A stretch of DNA of 64,000 nt from the NCBI RefSeq assembly GCF_000156355.1, contig NZ_GG657895.1, forward strand, positions 1 through 64,000. The letters are read 5' to 3'. This document shows, piece after piece, positions 1 to 7,718 of this stretch. Source of the stretch: Methylophaga thiooxydans DMS010 (GTDB lineage Bacteria > Pseudomonadota > Gammaproteobacteria > Nitrosococcales > Methylophagaceae). The translations under genes were made by a program, and so were the position numbers. Every line of letters starts with the position of its first letter. Within the stretch, counting starts at the first letter, position 1. The notes under the pieces are model-generated. The model was given only the letters and a program-made list of their open reading frames with translations. It was not told the DNA's origin and did not search any database.

Positions 1-204
1 TGGCGAAACTACTCCTCGCTTAACCAAACGTCTCAGCAAAATCCTAGCGACTTGGTCTGGCTTCATACCTCCAAGAGTGGTGAACTCGACCTCTGGCTTA
101 TGAGGGTCACCTAGATCACCATAAACCCGAACCACACCACCAACTTCATGGTACTCAGACTCATAGAGCTTCCCTTCGACCTCAACAGAAACAAAACCAG
201 ACAT
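1..204 (-). CDS. Hypothetical phage protein, partial
   Basis: The reading frame begins at an ATG on the minus strand (complement of 202-204) and stays open for 68 codons to the window edge, so the C-terminus is missing. The protein starts MSGFVSVEVEGKLYES and is hydrophilic, with no signal peptide or recognisable motif. It sits 35 bp downstream of the next gene, in the same direction, near the right (com) end of the prophage, where Mu-like phages carry variable accessory genes. I do not recognise the family. Confidence 0.6.
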   Translation of the reverse strand, partial: MSGFVSVEVEGKLYESEYHEVGGVVRVYGDLGDPHKPEVEFTTLGGMKPDQVARILLRRLVKRGVVSP

Positions 205-239
205 AACAAACTCCAAACTAACTATAGGTAATTAATGAT

Positions 240-1130
240 CTATTTAAGCTGCTTTATATAAGAAGTAAATGCAGAAGATTCATCATAACTGCCACCTAAA
301 CGATCAAGTGGTTTTAAGTTCTCTCTAGTGAGAAACACTCTGGCAAAGAGAATGATTTGTGTGGCTTTACTGACTAAAGAGTCAACCTCTCTAACCCACT
401 TCGCCCATTTCTCTAAATCTTGATAACTGAGCTGATTTATATCGGCATCTCTCAATTGATTGAGATTGCTTTCAAGCTGAATAACCACCAACTCTCTGAT
501 GTCGTTCTCATCATACAAAGCCTCTAAGCCAGCAATTTCAGCAACAGGACGTTCAACATAATGAGGCCTTTCAAGGGTTACATTTTGAGCAGCCTCAATA
601 GCTTCAACCTCTTGCACAGTAGCTTTCACGGTAATTATAAGTTGATTACTCCGTGTCTTGATCATGCTAGACAAGGCTTTAGATATGGTAGGAAATTTAT
701 TCTGTTTAAACGGGCTAAGTTTAGAATTAGCCCAATTGGCACCTTTTTCCTGAGCCTTTAGTTCCGAAACCTGTTGTTGAACAGAATCAATATCAAACTC
801 TCTTAATGTGGCACGGTTTTCAGATTCAGTAACAAAACGGTCGAAGCGTTTCGATAGAGTGTTGAATTCAACACCGAAGTAACTGGCACCACATAACTGG
901 CCGATGTTAGTGGTATAGCCATCTTCAGTTGAGACAATATAGCCTTTGTTATGAGGCGAATGACAAGTTGATAAACCACAACGAATTTTTTCAGTAAAAG
1001 TATAATTACCTAGAATCTCCTTTAATTTATGGTCTGATGGATCGAGGTTTTCCTCAAAACCAGCTAAGTCTTGAATATCTCCCCATGAATCAACACGGAT
1101 TAAGCCTTTCTCGGTATTTAGTGTAATCAT
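240..1130 (-). CDS. Hypothetical phage protein with Cys/His cluster
   Basis: A 296-residue protein of unknown function. Near the N-terminus are C51, C56, H57, H60 and C80, in the arrangement CxxxxCHxxHxxGY followed about 20 residues later by TNIGxLCG, which suggests a small metal-binding or zinc-ribbon fold. The rest (about 95-296) is charged and helical, with likely coiled-coil segments. It lies 31 bp downstream of the Dam-type methylase on the same strand, in the accessory region beyond com. I have the impression that similar Cys-rich N-termini occur in other phage proteins, but assign no function. Confidence 0.75.
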   Translation of the reverse strand: MITLNTEKGLIRVDSWGDIQDLAGFEENLDPSDHKLKEILGNYTFTEKIRCGLSTCHSPHNKGYIVSTEDGYTTNIGQLCGASYFGVEFNTLSKRFDRFVTESENRATLREFDIDSVQQQVSELKAQEKGANWANSKLSPFKQNKFPTISKALSSMIKTRSNQLIITVKATVQEVEAIEAAQNVTLERPHYVERPVAEIAGLEALYDENDIRELVVIQLESNLNQLRDADINQLSYQDLEKWAKWVREVDSLVSKATQIILFARVFLTRENLKPLDRLGGSYDESSAFTSYIKQLK

Positions 1131-1161
1131 CGCTTAAGAATGTGACTCCATTTGTTAATTA

Positions 1162-1923
1162 TCACCAATTCCATATTAGCAGCTCACGGGATGCTTTTTT
1201 ATTGTGATTTCCACCTACCGTGTAATTGATATTTAAAGGCTTATTTGAGAGGCCTTTAAAGACCTTTTTAATAGTGTCGTGGTCGTTGATGCTGATGAGC
1301 ATTTTGCCTTGGATAGTTTGGGCCAGTTCTGCCATGGTTTCGTATTGTTCTAAACCAAAGTCTTGACCGTAACCTGCGGTTTCATAGTACGGTGGATCCA
1401 GATAGAACAGTGTGCCTGGTCGATCATATTTCTGAATGCAGCGCTGCCAGTCTAGGTTCTCGACGTTGGTTCTGGCCAGGCGAAGGTGAGCGGCGCTCAG
1501 ATCCTCCTCGATGCGGAGTAGATTGAGCCGTGGCGGACTGGTAGTGGCGGTGCCATAGCTCTGGCCGTCGACCTTGCCACCGAAGGCAAGCTTTTGCAGA
1601 TAGTAGAACCTGGCTGCACGCTGGATATCGGTGAGCGTTTCGGGTGTTTTGGCTTTTTCCCATTCAAACAGTTGTCTGCTGGATAAGGCCCACTTGAACT
1701 GCCGGACGAATTCTTCAAGGTGGTGCTGAACAACCCGGTAAAGGTTGGTCAGCTCACCATTGATGTCATTAAGCACTTCGACTTTGGATGGTTCCTTTTT
1801 GTAAAAGAGCGCTGCGCCACCAGCAAAGACTTCGACGTAGCATTGATGTTCCGGAAACAGGGGCAGGATGTCTTTTGCGAGTCGGGTTTTACCGCCCATC
1901 CACGGGATAATTGGTTTGGCCAT
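1162..1923 (-). CDS. dam: DNA adenine methyltransferase (D12 class, Dam-like)
   Basis: Transfers a methyl group from S-adenosylmethionine to N6 of adenine in DNA. All hallmarks of the D12 class are visible: PWMGGK at residues 7-12, the SAM-binding FAGGAALF at 33-40, NDIN at 52-55 and the catalytic DPPY at 176-179. At 253 residues it is slightly short of E. coli Dam but complete. The start overlaps the 3' end of com by 35 bp, implying translational coupling. In Mu the gene after com is mom, an unrelated DNA-modification gene, so here a methylase fills that slot. A role in protecting phage DNA from host restriction is inferred. Target specificity (GATC or other) cannot be read from the sequence. 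Confidence 0.93.
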   Translation of the reverse strand: MAKPIIPWMGGKTRLAKDILPLFPEHQCYVEVFAGGAALFYKKEPSKVEVLNDINGELTNLYRVVQHHLEEFVRQFKWALSSRQLFEWEKAKTPETLTDIQRAARFYYLQKLAFGGKVDGQSYGTATTSPPRLNLLRIEEDLSAAHLRLARTNVENLDWQRCIQKYDRPGTLFYLDPPYYETAGYGQDFGLEQYETMAELAQTIQGKMLISINDHDTIKKVFKGLSNKPLNINYTVGGNHNKKASRELLIWNW

Positions 1924-2083
1924 GTTTTTCCTCTATTGGTCTGGCACTCGCTGGTGCTGGATTAAGAGGCTCAATGGCCTTCAGGTTGTTGAGTGTCTTA
2001 CATCGCGGACACTTGATTTCGATTTGTACGTATTCAGCTTTAGCCAGTAACCGGCTGCAGCCACCACATCTAACTTCTTTCAT
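1889..2083 (-). CDS. com: Com-like zinc-finger translational regulator
   Basis: A 64-residue protein with C6-x2-C9 and C25-x2-C28, the four-cysteine zinc knuckle of the Mu Com family. Com in Mu binds the com-mom mRNA and opens the mom ribosome-binding site. Here the downstream partner is the Dam-type methylase, whose start codon lies inside the com 3' end (35-bp overlap). The start is supported by AGAGGC seven bases upstream. The C-terminal third is Pro/Ala-rich and probably disordered. Upstream is a 138-bp structured non-coding stretch that may form its leader. Confidence 0.88.
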   Translation of the reverse strand: MKEVRCGGCSRLLAKAEYVQIEIKCPRCKTLNNLKAIEPLNPAPASARPIEEKHGQTNYPVDGR

Positions 2084-2106
2084 GTGAGCCTCTATCTGTT
2101 TGTGCT

Positions 2107-2206
2107 AGGCTGGCCCGGCTGCGTCGACGCGGCGGGATGGCCTTGGTTGGCTCACAGGGTATGTGCCTGTGGGTTGACGGCTCGGCAGTGTTGGCGCACT
2201 GCCGAG
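2107..2206 (-). promoter_or_regulatory. Structured leader upstream of com
   Basis: The gap between com and the next gene is rich in inverted repeats. Positions 2181-2190 (CTCGGCAGTG) pair perfectly with 2197-2206 around a six-base loop. CACAGG at about 2155 pairs with CCTGTG at about 2167. A G+C-rich dyad centred on GCGTCGACGC lies near 2125. None is followed by a T-run, so these are not ordinary terminators. In Mu the com-mom operon has its own promoter and RNA-level control, and this is the matching position. Confidence 0.5.
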
Positions 2207-2221
2207 TCGCTGTCTCTTCCT

Positions 2222-2584
2222 TTACTTCAGTATTTGGTCTAGCGATTTGTATTGGCCATCTTCAAAATGAAAACGGCCAAAGAAGCGAACCAGACCATAG
2301 AACCCAACAGCTTCTATAGCTGCTGGCAATTGTAATGACCAATGCAGCCGCTTGACATCTCGCAGCATGGCTTTAAAAAAGCCTCGGTCAGCTGAGAGAC
2401 GATCCTTATCACCACCACCACGTTGGTAGTTAAAATCGTGATGACGGCAACTCGCCTCGAAGAACCAGCCAAATAACAGCTTAGCAACTGGTTCGGGTAG
2501 CCAGTCAGGGCCACAGCCATTTCCAAAACTGATTTTTTGTTCCGGTGTCAGGTCTGACCAGGATATTTTTGATTGCTTAGGCAT
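2222..2584 (-). CDS. Phage protein with phospholipase A2-like His-Asp motif
   Basis: A 120-residue protein. Residues 20-30 contain NGCGPDW, and residues 45-53 read SCRHHDFNY, giving Cys-x2-His-Asp-x2-Tyr as in the catalytic CCxxHDxC motif of secreted phospholipase A2, with Tyr in place of the last Cys. A following GGxxxDRxxADxxF stretch resembles the Asp-containing second half of such folds. The C-terminus is hydrophobic and helical. It lies directly downstream of the tail-fibre assembly gene (adjoining at 2584), at the end of the tail module. The enzymatic role is a motif-based inference only; there is no signal peptide. Confidence 0.7.
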   Translation of the reverse strand: MPKQSKISWSDLTPEQKISFGNGCGPDWLPEPVAKLLFGWFFEASCRHHDFNYQRGGGDKDRLSADRGFFKAMLRDVKRLHWSLQLPAAIEAVGFYGLVRFFGRFHFEDGQYKSLDQILK

Positions 2585-3105
2585 TAGCTGTAATCCACAA
2601 CAATCGCGTCAATATCAGCTTGAATCACATCCGGCTGCTGCTCATCTTCGTGCTGTGTTTGAAGTGCATAGAGCAAGTCTTCATAGTCCTGCTTTTTTCC
2701 AATAGCTGGGCCAGCCACACTTTTATAATTGGACGCATTGCTAATGATTCGTCCGACTAGGGTTGCTTTATCAACGCTGGCTCTCTCTGCAACAATGAAG
2801 TCAATCAGTGGCGTCGGCGCGGCATTGTCCGACTGCCAAGCTATTGCTTCTGGCTCTTGCGTTGGGAAGCTAGCAATTTCTTCAGCCGTATAAAGACTCG
2901 TGACTGGAGCCATGGCTAGTTTGAATTTCTGAACAATCTCAGAATGCTTATTAGCAAGCCGATCATCGATTATTAGTTTTGAATCTATGACAGATTGAAT
3001 TTCTGACTCATCAATTTCAGTCATGCCAGACTTAATTAAATGATCTTGTGAGCCATCGGATTCAAATGCAAAGACATTATTATTTTCGTCTTTAAAATAT
3101 TTCAT
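2584..3105 (-). CDS. Tail fibre assembly protein
   Basis: A 173-residue acidic protein that begins MKYFKDENNNVFAFESDG, the usual opening of tail-fibre assembly proteins of tailed phages, and has a variable helical C-terminus. It directly follows the tail fibre gene, sharing the base at 3105, as expected for a chaperone needed to fold or attach the fibre. Family assignment rests on the N-terminus and position. Confidence 0.7.
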   Translation of the reverse strand: MKYFKDENNNVFAFESDGSQDHLIKSGMTEIDESEIQSVIDSKLIIDDRLANKHSEIVQKFKLAMAPVTSLYTAEEIASFPTQEPEAIAWQSDNAAPTPLIDFIVAERASVDKATLVGRIISNASNYKSVAGPAIGKKQDYEDLLYALQTQHEDEQQPDVIQADIDAIVVDYS

Positions 3106-4052
3106 TATCTAAGCTCCCACCAAACATCAAATCCCGAAAGAACTCCAGCTCCGGCTTGATATGTGCTACCGTTCGGAATAATCAAATTAACGTATTGTTC
3201 ATCAGAATCACCTGCGATAGTGCAGATAACTTCACCGTCAACAAGGAAATTACGAGGCCCACTGCCAGCGCTTAGAACTATCGCCAGTTGAATAGATCTA
3301 CCAGTAGTGTTTGTATAAGTAACACCCTCTGAACGACTGACAAAAACGTCTTGCCAGACCTGCCCCTCGCCAATAGCCATCGTTTTGATTTTGGCATCAA
3401 GCTTGTCGGGGCTGATAATACTCTCAGTCGTATCGGTTCCCGTATTCCATGTCGTCTGATCCTGAATAGGCGTACCGGCAATCGGGTCAATATCAACAAA
3501 CATCACGGTGGCTGATTTAGCCAGACCGACGACCACCTTTTCGGATGGCGCAGTTGCAGTAATTTCCCCCTCCGTACTGCCAGACAGATAATACTTGTCA
3601 CCCACCGTCAGGCCGGAGAACAGCGCCGAACGACCAAACGCTTCGACCAGGCTGTTGGTGACATCCGCAAAGCCGACCATCTTCTGTTTGTCGGTACCGT
3701 CGGCAATGGCACGGTCATAGCGGCTGTTGGCAGTGTCCCAGTACACGGCATCGCCATCGGCTACTGATGGACCAAAGGTGACATCTTCCAGCCGTACAAC
3801 GTGGTTGGTGGCTGAGACCAGCTTGACGATGGCTTTCTGCAGCAGGTTTAAATCACCATCATCAGGTGTGAGGCCTGCATTAGTGATGACGTTGCGTAGT
3901 GACTCGCCCATTTTGTAGAACCAATGCGCGCCGGGCCATGTCGCTGGTGTACCGGATGTAGGATCACCATTTGTTGGATAACCAACTGACGGTACTGCTG
4001 GGGCATCAGGAGGTGATGCTGAAGCATCCGCTTCATAATTACGTGGTTCCAT
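3105..4052 (-). CDS. Tail fibre protein
   Basis: A 315-residue fibre that should mediate receptor binding. The N-terminal 80 residues (Pro/Ser-rich, then WPGAHWFYKMGESLR and GLTPDDGDLNLLQKAI) resemble the baseplate-attaching part of Mu-type fibres. The middle is beta-rich and Gly/Thr-rich, and the C-terminus ends in WWELR. It sits between the gp48-like baseplate gene (2-bp gap) and the assembly chaperone. It is short for a fibre, and no second fibre gene or inversion sites are visible, so host-range switching by inversion is not supported. Confidence 0.82.
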   Translation of the reverse strand: MEPRNYEADASASPPDAPAVPSVGYPTNGDPTSGTPATWPGAHWFYKMGESLRNVITNAGLTPDDGDLNLLQKAIVKLVSATNHVVRLEDVTFGPSVADGDAVYWDTANSRYDRAIADGTDKQKMVGFADVTNSLVEAFGRSALFSGLTVGDKYYLSGSTEGEITATAPSEKVVVGLAKSATVMFVDIDPIAGTPIQDQTTWNTGTDTTESIISPDKLDAKIKTMAIGEGQVWQDVFVSRSEGVTYTNTTGRSIQLAIVLSAGSGPRNFLVDGEVICTIAGDSDEQYVNLIIPNGSTYQAGAGVLSGFDVWWELR

Positions 4053-4054
4053 TA

Positions 4055-4642
4055 TTATCCTCCGTAGGAAAAAATGAGTGTGGTGTGATCGGGTTTTAAT
4101 CTATGGAGTGTGCATTCGAGGCGCTTATTGCCCCATGATGCTAATGGCTCATCGACGCGGCCATTCACTCTCCAATAGCTAATCGTTTCTTCAGGCGCAT
4201 TGACCTGCCATGCAAACTGCCAAGACTGCCCATAAAGCGGTTTATTGACTCGGTCTGCGACTGTCCAGCGCGAAAACTCGGTGATAGTGACTTGATAGCC
4301 AATCGATTCTGCAATGGCTATAAAATACGGGATGCTTTGCCCCCCTTTATTGGTCACTTTGGCGTATAGGCTAGCCAGTCGCTGCTGAAGGGTTTGCACG
4401 TCATCTACGCACGGATCGGGCAGCGCGTAAGCGGCTTCCCACTCATTAAGCATTTCATAGGTGGTACGCGGGTCTGCTTCGTCTAACAGGTCATCTTCAC
4501 GGGCGTGAAGGATGGCAAGCTCTTCAGCGGTTGATTCGAACAAGCCGATAAAGTCAGGATCGTGTTGCAGATCGTCCCAAAGCAGGCCGCGAGGCATTAA
4601 GGCCATCAGCATAGTGAGGTATTGCTGGGTTTTTATTGCCAT
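4055..4642 (-). CDS. Baseplate/tail protein gp48-like (YmfQ/DUF2313 family)
   Basis: A 195-residue protein with the family pattern LMPRGLLWDD near the N-terminus, followed by an Asp/Glu-rich helix (ADPRTTYEMLNEWEAAYALPDPC) and a C-terminal beta domain ending in HTTLIFSYGG. Members sit between the J-like baseplate protein and the fibre in Mu, P2-like and lambdoid elements and help to close the baseplate. It overlaps the gp47-like gene by 10 bp. Confidence 0.87.
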   Translation of the reverse strand: MAIKTQQYLTMLMALMPRGLLWDDLQHDPDFIGLFESTAEELAILHAREDDLLDEADPRTTYEMLNEWEAAYALPDPCVDDVQTLQQRLASLYAKVTNKGGQSIPYFIAIAESIGYQVTITEFSRWTVADRVNKPLYGQSWQFAWQVNAPEETISYWRVNGRVDEPLASWGNKRLECTLHRLKPDHTTLIFSYGG

Positions 4643-5697
4643 GTGATATCACCTGGCACGAGAATTTGGCCTAGCGTTAGCGTGACGTCTTCTGTCGGGC
4701 TAACTAAAACATGATCGGTCTCACCAGCAGCGATACTAATCGCTTCTCGGATATGGCTGACTTTGATAGTGCCTTTGCCATTACCATCTTCTGGAATCGC
4801 TTCTCGCGAAAGTAAGTCGGCTATTTCGGATTCAACGGCTGCTTTGACAACCGTGGTATTCGGTGTCAACGCGATAGTTAAATCTAAAGCGACAGGGATG
4901 GGGGCAACAACATAGATCCCGGCTGTAACAGGGTGCTGTTCAAAAATATAGTCATACACCGCTTCCACTTCAGTCGCATCAGGGATGATGCTGTCATCGT
5001 TATCTCTCACGAAACGAACGGTGACAGTGCCTTCACCCATCTCACCCGGATATTGCCATGCACGGGTAACACCTGGCACTTGTTTTGACCATCTAATGTA
5101 GTCATGTGCCGCGCCACCTTGAGCCGGTTGCTGGATGTTTTCGATATGACGTTGACGCCAACTTTCAAGCTGCTCGATGTCGGTACCATTGTTAATACCG
5201 TCTGCGTCAACGATGGCTTGGCCATTAATACCGGCAAGGGTATCGACAAAGGTTAAGGCAACGCCAGCGATGGCATTGGCTTCAGCGCCTGGCAAAACGG
5301 CTGTGACTGAAATAACGGCTTCACCACCGACAATAGTGACTTCATCATCGACTGTGTATTCAACCGCATCAGCACGTTTTAGAGTTTTACCGGCTTCGAT
5401 AACAGCGCCATTGGTGCCGGTGACTTCACATTGGCCGATCGCGTATTCGAATGGGTTTCGCTCGGTGCCTTCAATTGATGCGAGACGACCAAAGTGCGCT
5501 TCATCGGCGCTATCAGGCAATAACTGCTTCGCTTTATAGGCTTGATAGCCATACATCTCATGCATGCCACCCGCCATGACCGTGGCAAAGATATTAAACG
5601 GTGAACGGCGCAGACGTGGCTGACCATCGGTTCTGCTATCAATATTCGCCGTTAAACGGGCATGTAATTCTGCCAATGAAGGACGTTTAAACGCCAT
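4633..5697 (-). CDS. Baseplate J-like protein (Mu gp47 type)
   Basis: A baseplate wedge protein of 354 residues from the ATG at 5697, which has GGGAGG seven bases upstream; an ATG at 5715 would add six residues but has no ribosome-binding site. Typical features are RPSLAELHARL at the N-terminus, PFNIFATVMAG, a central GGAAHDYIRWS stretch, VTVRFVRD, and the C-terminal HIREAIS region. It follows the gp46-like gene with an 11-bp overlap. Confidence 0.93.
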   Translation of the reverse strand: MAFKRPSLAELHARLTANIDSRTDGQPRLRRSPFNIFATVMAGGMHEMYGYQAYKAKQLLPDSADEAHFGRLASIEGTERNPFEYAIGQCEVTGTNGAVIEAGKTLKRADAVEYTVDDEVTIVGGEAVISVTAVLPGAEANAIAGVALTFVDTLAGINGQAIVDADGINNGTDIEQLESWRQRHIENIQQPAQGGAAHDYIRWSKQVPGVTRAWQYPGEMGEGTVTVRFVRDNDDSIIPDATEVEAVYDYIFEQHPVTAGIYVVAPIPVALDLTIALTPNTTVVKAAVESEIADLLSREAIPEDGNGKGTIKVSHIREAISIAAGETDHVLVSPTEDVTLTLGQILVPGDITWQ

Positions 5698-6148
5698 TGA
5701 AAGCCTCCCAGGCATAATTGAAATTTAAAAGCTGGCCGTCTGCTGTTTCGATGTCGATATCTAAGGCTAACCATTCAGCGCGTGGGTAACTGGCTGTGAC
5801 TTGCACGGAATCAACCACTTCATCATCAATGAGATGCTGCAAGGCTTCATCGGCATAGTCTTCAGCGGCTTTTCGCACAGGCTCGGTTTGCTTTTCACGT
5901 TGTAACAACCAAAGCCGTGAGCCGATCAAGTCACCAGAAACAGACGCCAAGGCATCGCCCCACCAGCCACGTTTATCATTGGTGCCATCGGGGATGACGT
6001 CATCTGAGTCGGCTTGTCTGTCAGTGAAAAGCGCCACGATGACGGCTGTTTCCAGTATCGCGACGTAGGTAATTTTTAATGGATCGGTTTCCAGCACAAA
6101 GCGTGGACGACCATTTTTATTCACCATTTTGATAACAAAATCCATCAT
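5687..6148 (-). CDS. Baseplate protein gp46-like
   Basis: A 153-residue protein of the phage gp46 family, with LETAVIVALFTDRQA and GWWGDAL near residues 35-65, then SRLWLLQREK and the C-terminal LDIDIETADGQ. The W/GP25-like fold is thought to join the baseplate wedges. The gene overlaps the gp45-like gene by four bases and the gp47-like gene by 11, so translation is probably coupled. Confidence 0.88.
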   Translation of the reverse strand: MMDFVIKMVNKNGRPRFVLETDPLKITYVAILETAVIVALFTDRQADSDDVIPDGTNDKRGWWGDALASVSGDLIGSRLWLLQREKQTEPVRKAAEDYADEALQHLIDDEVVDSVQVTASYPRAEWLALDIDIETADGQLLNFNYAWEAFNGV

Positions 6149-6696
6149 GGTGTCATACTCTGATTAGGGTTACTGGTGGTGCCGCCACTATCGCCATTAT
6201 GATTGTGGCCGTTATAAGTAGAACGCATGCTCGCCATGGTCAGACCATCGCTATCGACGTGATCGATAATGTCGCCGGTGACGTTCAGTTGGCCTTCGAT
6301 ACGAAAAACCGGCACTTTGGCCGTGATTTGTGTGTTGGCAATCAACTCCATCAGGCCACCCTGCTTGAGGTGAACGAGTTGTCCTTGACTATCGTAGAGT
6401 GCAACTTCGCCCGGCTTGAGACTGACTTGACGATAGCGCTTATCATCCATCTTGATGCAAACATAGCCATTGGTTTTACCGCCAATAGCCGCGACGACAC
6501 CTTTTGCTCCGGGTAGTGGCACGGATGTTATGCCGTAATCTTGAATGCGAGGCACCTCAATCACCTCACCAGATAAGGTTTCGATCTGCACCATTTGAAT
6601 CGGTGGTGCGTCATTGACTTTAAGCAAGGCACCGACACGTAGCATTTGTTGCAGGCCACGTTTTAATGGTGACAGTAATTTCTGTAAGCGACGCAT
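6145..6696 (-). CDS. Baseplate assembly protein V / spike (Mu gp45 type)
   Basis: A 183-residue spike protein. The N-terminal half forms an OB-like beta domain (GYVCIKMDDKRYRQVSLKPGEVALYDSQG). The C-terminus reads SMRSTYNGHNHNGDSGGTT, the His-rich HxH tip that binds iron in Mu and P2 spikes. It would pierce the outer membrane at infection. It lies between the gp44-like hub (sharing the base at 6696) and gp46. Confidence 0.92.
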   Translation of the reverse strand: MRRLQKLLSPLKRGLQQMLRVGALLKVNDAPPIQMVQIETLSGEVIEVPRIQDYGITSVPLPGAKGVVAAIGGKTNGYVCIKMDDKRYRQVSLKPGEVALYDSQGQLVHLKQGGLMELIANTQITAKVPVFRIEGQLNVTGDIIDHVDSDGLTMASMRSTYNGHNHNGDSGGTTSNPNQSMTP

Positions 6697-7718
6697 TACC
6701 AGACACCGCCTTCATCGTTTGGCTCTGGCAGGGCTTGTAGTTCAAACGCTTCAGGCAAACCAAGGATCAGCTCAGCGCGCAGCCCTTTATCATCAACTAT
6801 ATAGGTGATGCCTACGATCAATAGGTCACGATTGACATTCAGGTAGTGGTCTTTCACTGCGATAAGGCAATTGGGTTCGATCAATTCATCGTCTAAATAC
6901 CAGCTCAGCATCGTGTAATTAAATGTCTGAGCTTTCGCTGCAGAAATATTTCTATGCCATGTGGCTCTGGCTTTGCAGCCAGCGGCATCTAAGGCATCTT
7001 CAGCTAGAATAATTTTAGGTCGATGACGAGTAACGGCTTTATCTGCCACGGTAGCTGACACCGATACCGTATCTATCCAGGCACTGCTGGTTTGGCCTTT
7101 AACCGTGTAGTGACTAAAGCGTTCGCGTGATGAGCGTTTACGACTACCGGCTTTAATGTTGACACCGGTTTCTAAACTGCCTTTCAGGCGTCGGGTTCCG
7201 GAACGTGTGATTTTTAGGCCACCCAAACCATCAGACACTAGCAGTACTGCTCTGATTTTAGCGACGGTATCGAGCACTTCAAAGGTGCTTTCACCTTCAT
7301 CTGATTTCATTGTGGCAAACGGTTTGCTGGTATCAACCGTTGAGGACACCGGAATACCGTATGGCTCACAGAGTACTGACGCACCCTCTAATTGGTTACG
7401 ACCAGCCCACTGAAACGATGGCGCGCTACAATCAACCAGGTCACCGGTTGCATCACGCCCTGCTACTTGAATGCCATTAGTGCTGTCATCATAGCTATGA
7501 TCAACTTCATCAATATAGCCAGTGATGACCGTGTGATCATCAATCGTCACCTTGCAGGAATCGCCATCGTTAATAGGGCGTGGCGCGCTGTTTTCAGACC
7601 ATTTATCAGTCAGCTTGAGATTAAACTCATTCGCAATTTGAACAATTGAACGATTGATCCGAACCTCTTCCCAGCCATACCAGTCCAGACCATTCACTTT
7701 CAAGGCGACATCATGCAT
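6696..7718 (-). CDS. Baseplate hub / tail protein gp44-like (gpP, gpD fold)
   Basis: A 340-residue hub protein from MHDVALKVNGLDWYGWEEV; the frame is open for 36 codons further upstream, but that part overlaps the previous gene and lacks phage-like sequence. Family marks include RSIVQIANEFNLKLTD, WAGRNQLEGASV and YLNVNRDLLIVGITY, of the gpD-type hub that carries the spike. The start overlaps the DNA-circulation gene by eight bases. Confidence 0.9.
   Translation of the reverse strand: MHDVALKVNGLDWYGWEEVRINRSIVQIANEFNLKLTDKWSENSAPRPINDGDSCKVTIDDHTVITGYIDEVDHSYDDSTNGIQVAGRDATGDLVDCSAPSFQWAGRNQLEGASVLCEPYGIPVSSTVDTSKPFATMKSDEGESTFEVLDTVAKIRAVLLVSDGLGGLKITRSGTRRLKGSLETGVNIKAGSRKRSSRERFSHYTVKGQTSSAWIDTVSVSATVADKAVTRHRPKIILAEDALDAAGCKARATWHRNISAAKAQTFNYTMLSWYLDDELIEPNCLIAVKDHYLNVNRDLLIVGITYIVDDKGLRAELILGLPEAFELQALPEPNDEGGVW

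Noticed and set aside
3105-4052. Invertible tail-fibre segment (Mu G-segment, gin invertase)
   Set aside because: Only one fibre gene, no recombinase gene and no inverted crossover repeats were found.
5177-5539. Plus-strand frame of 120 codons opposite the baseplate J-like gene
   Set aside because: Thr/Ser/Pro-rich low-complexity shadow of a well-supported gene.
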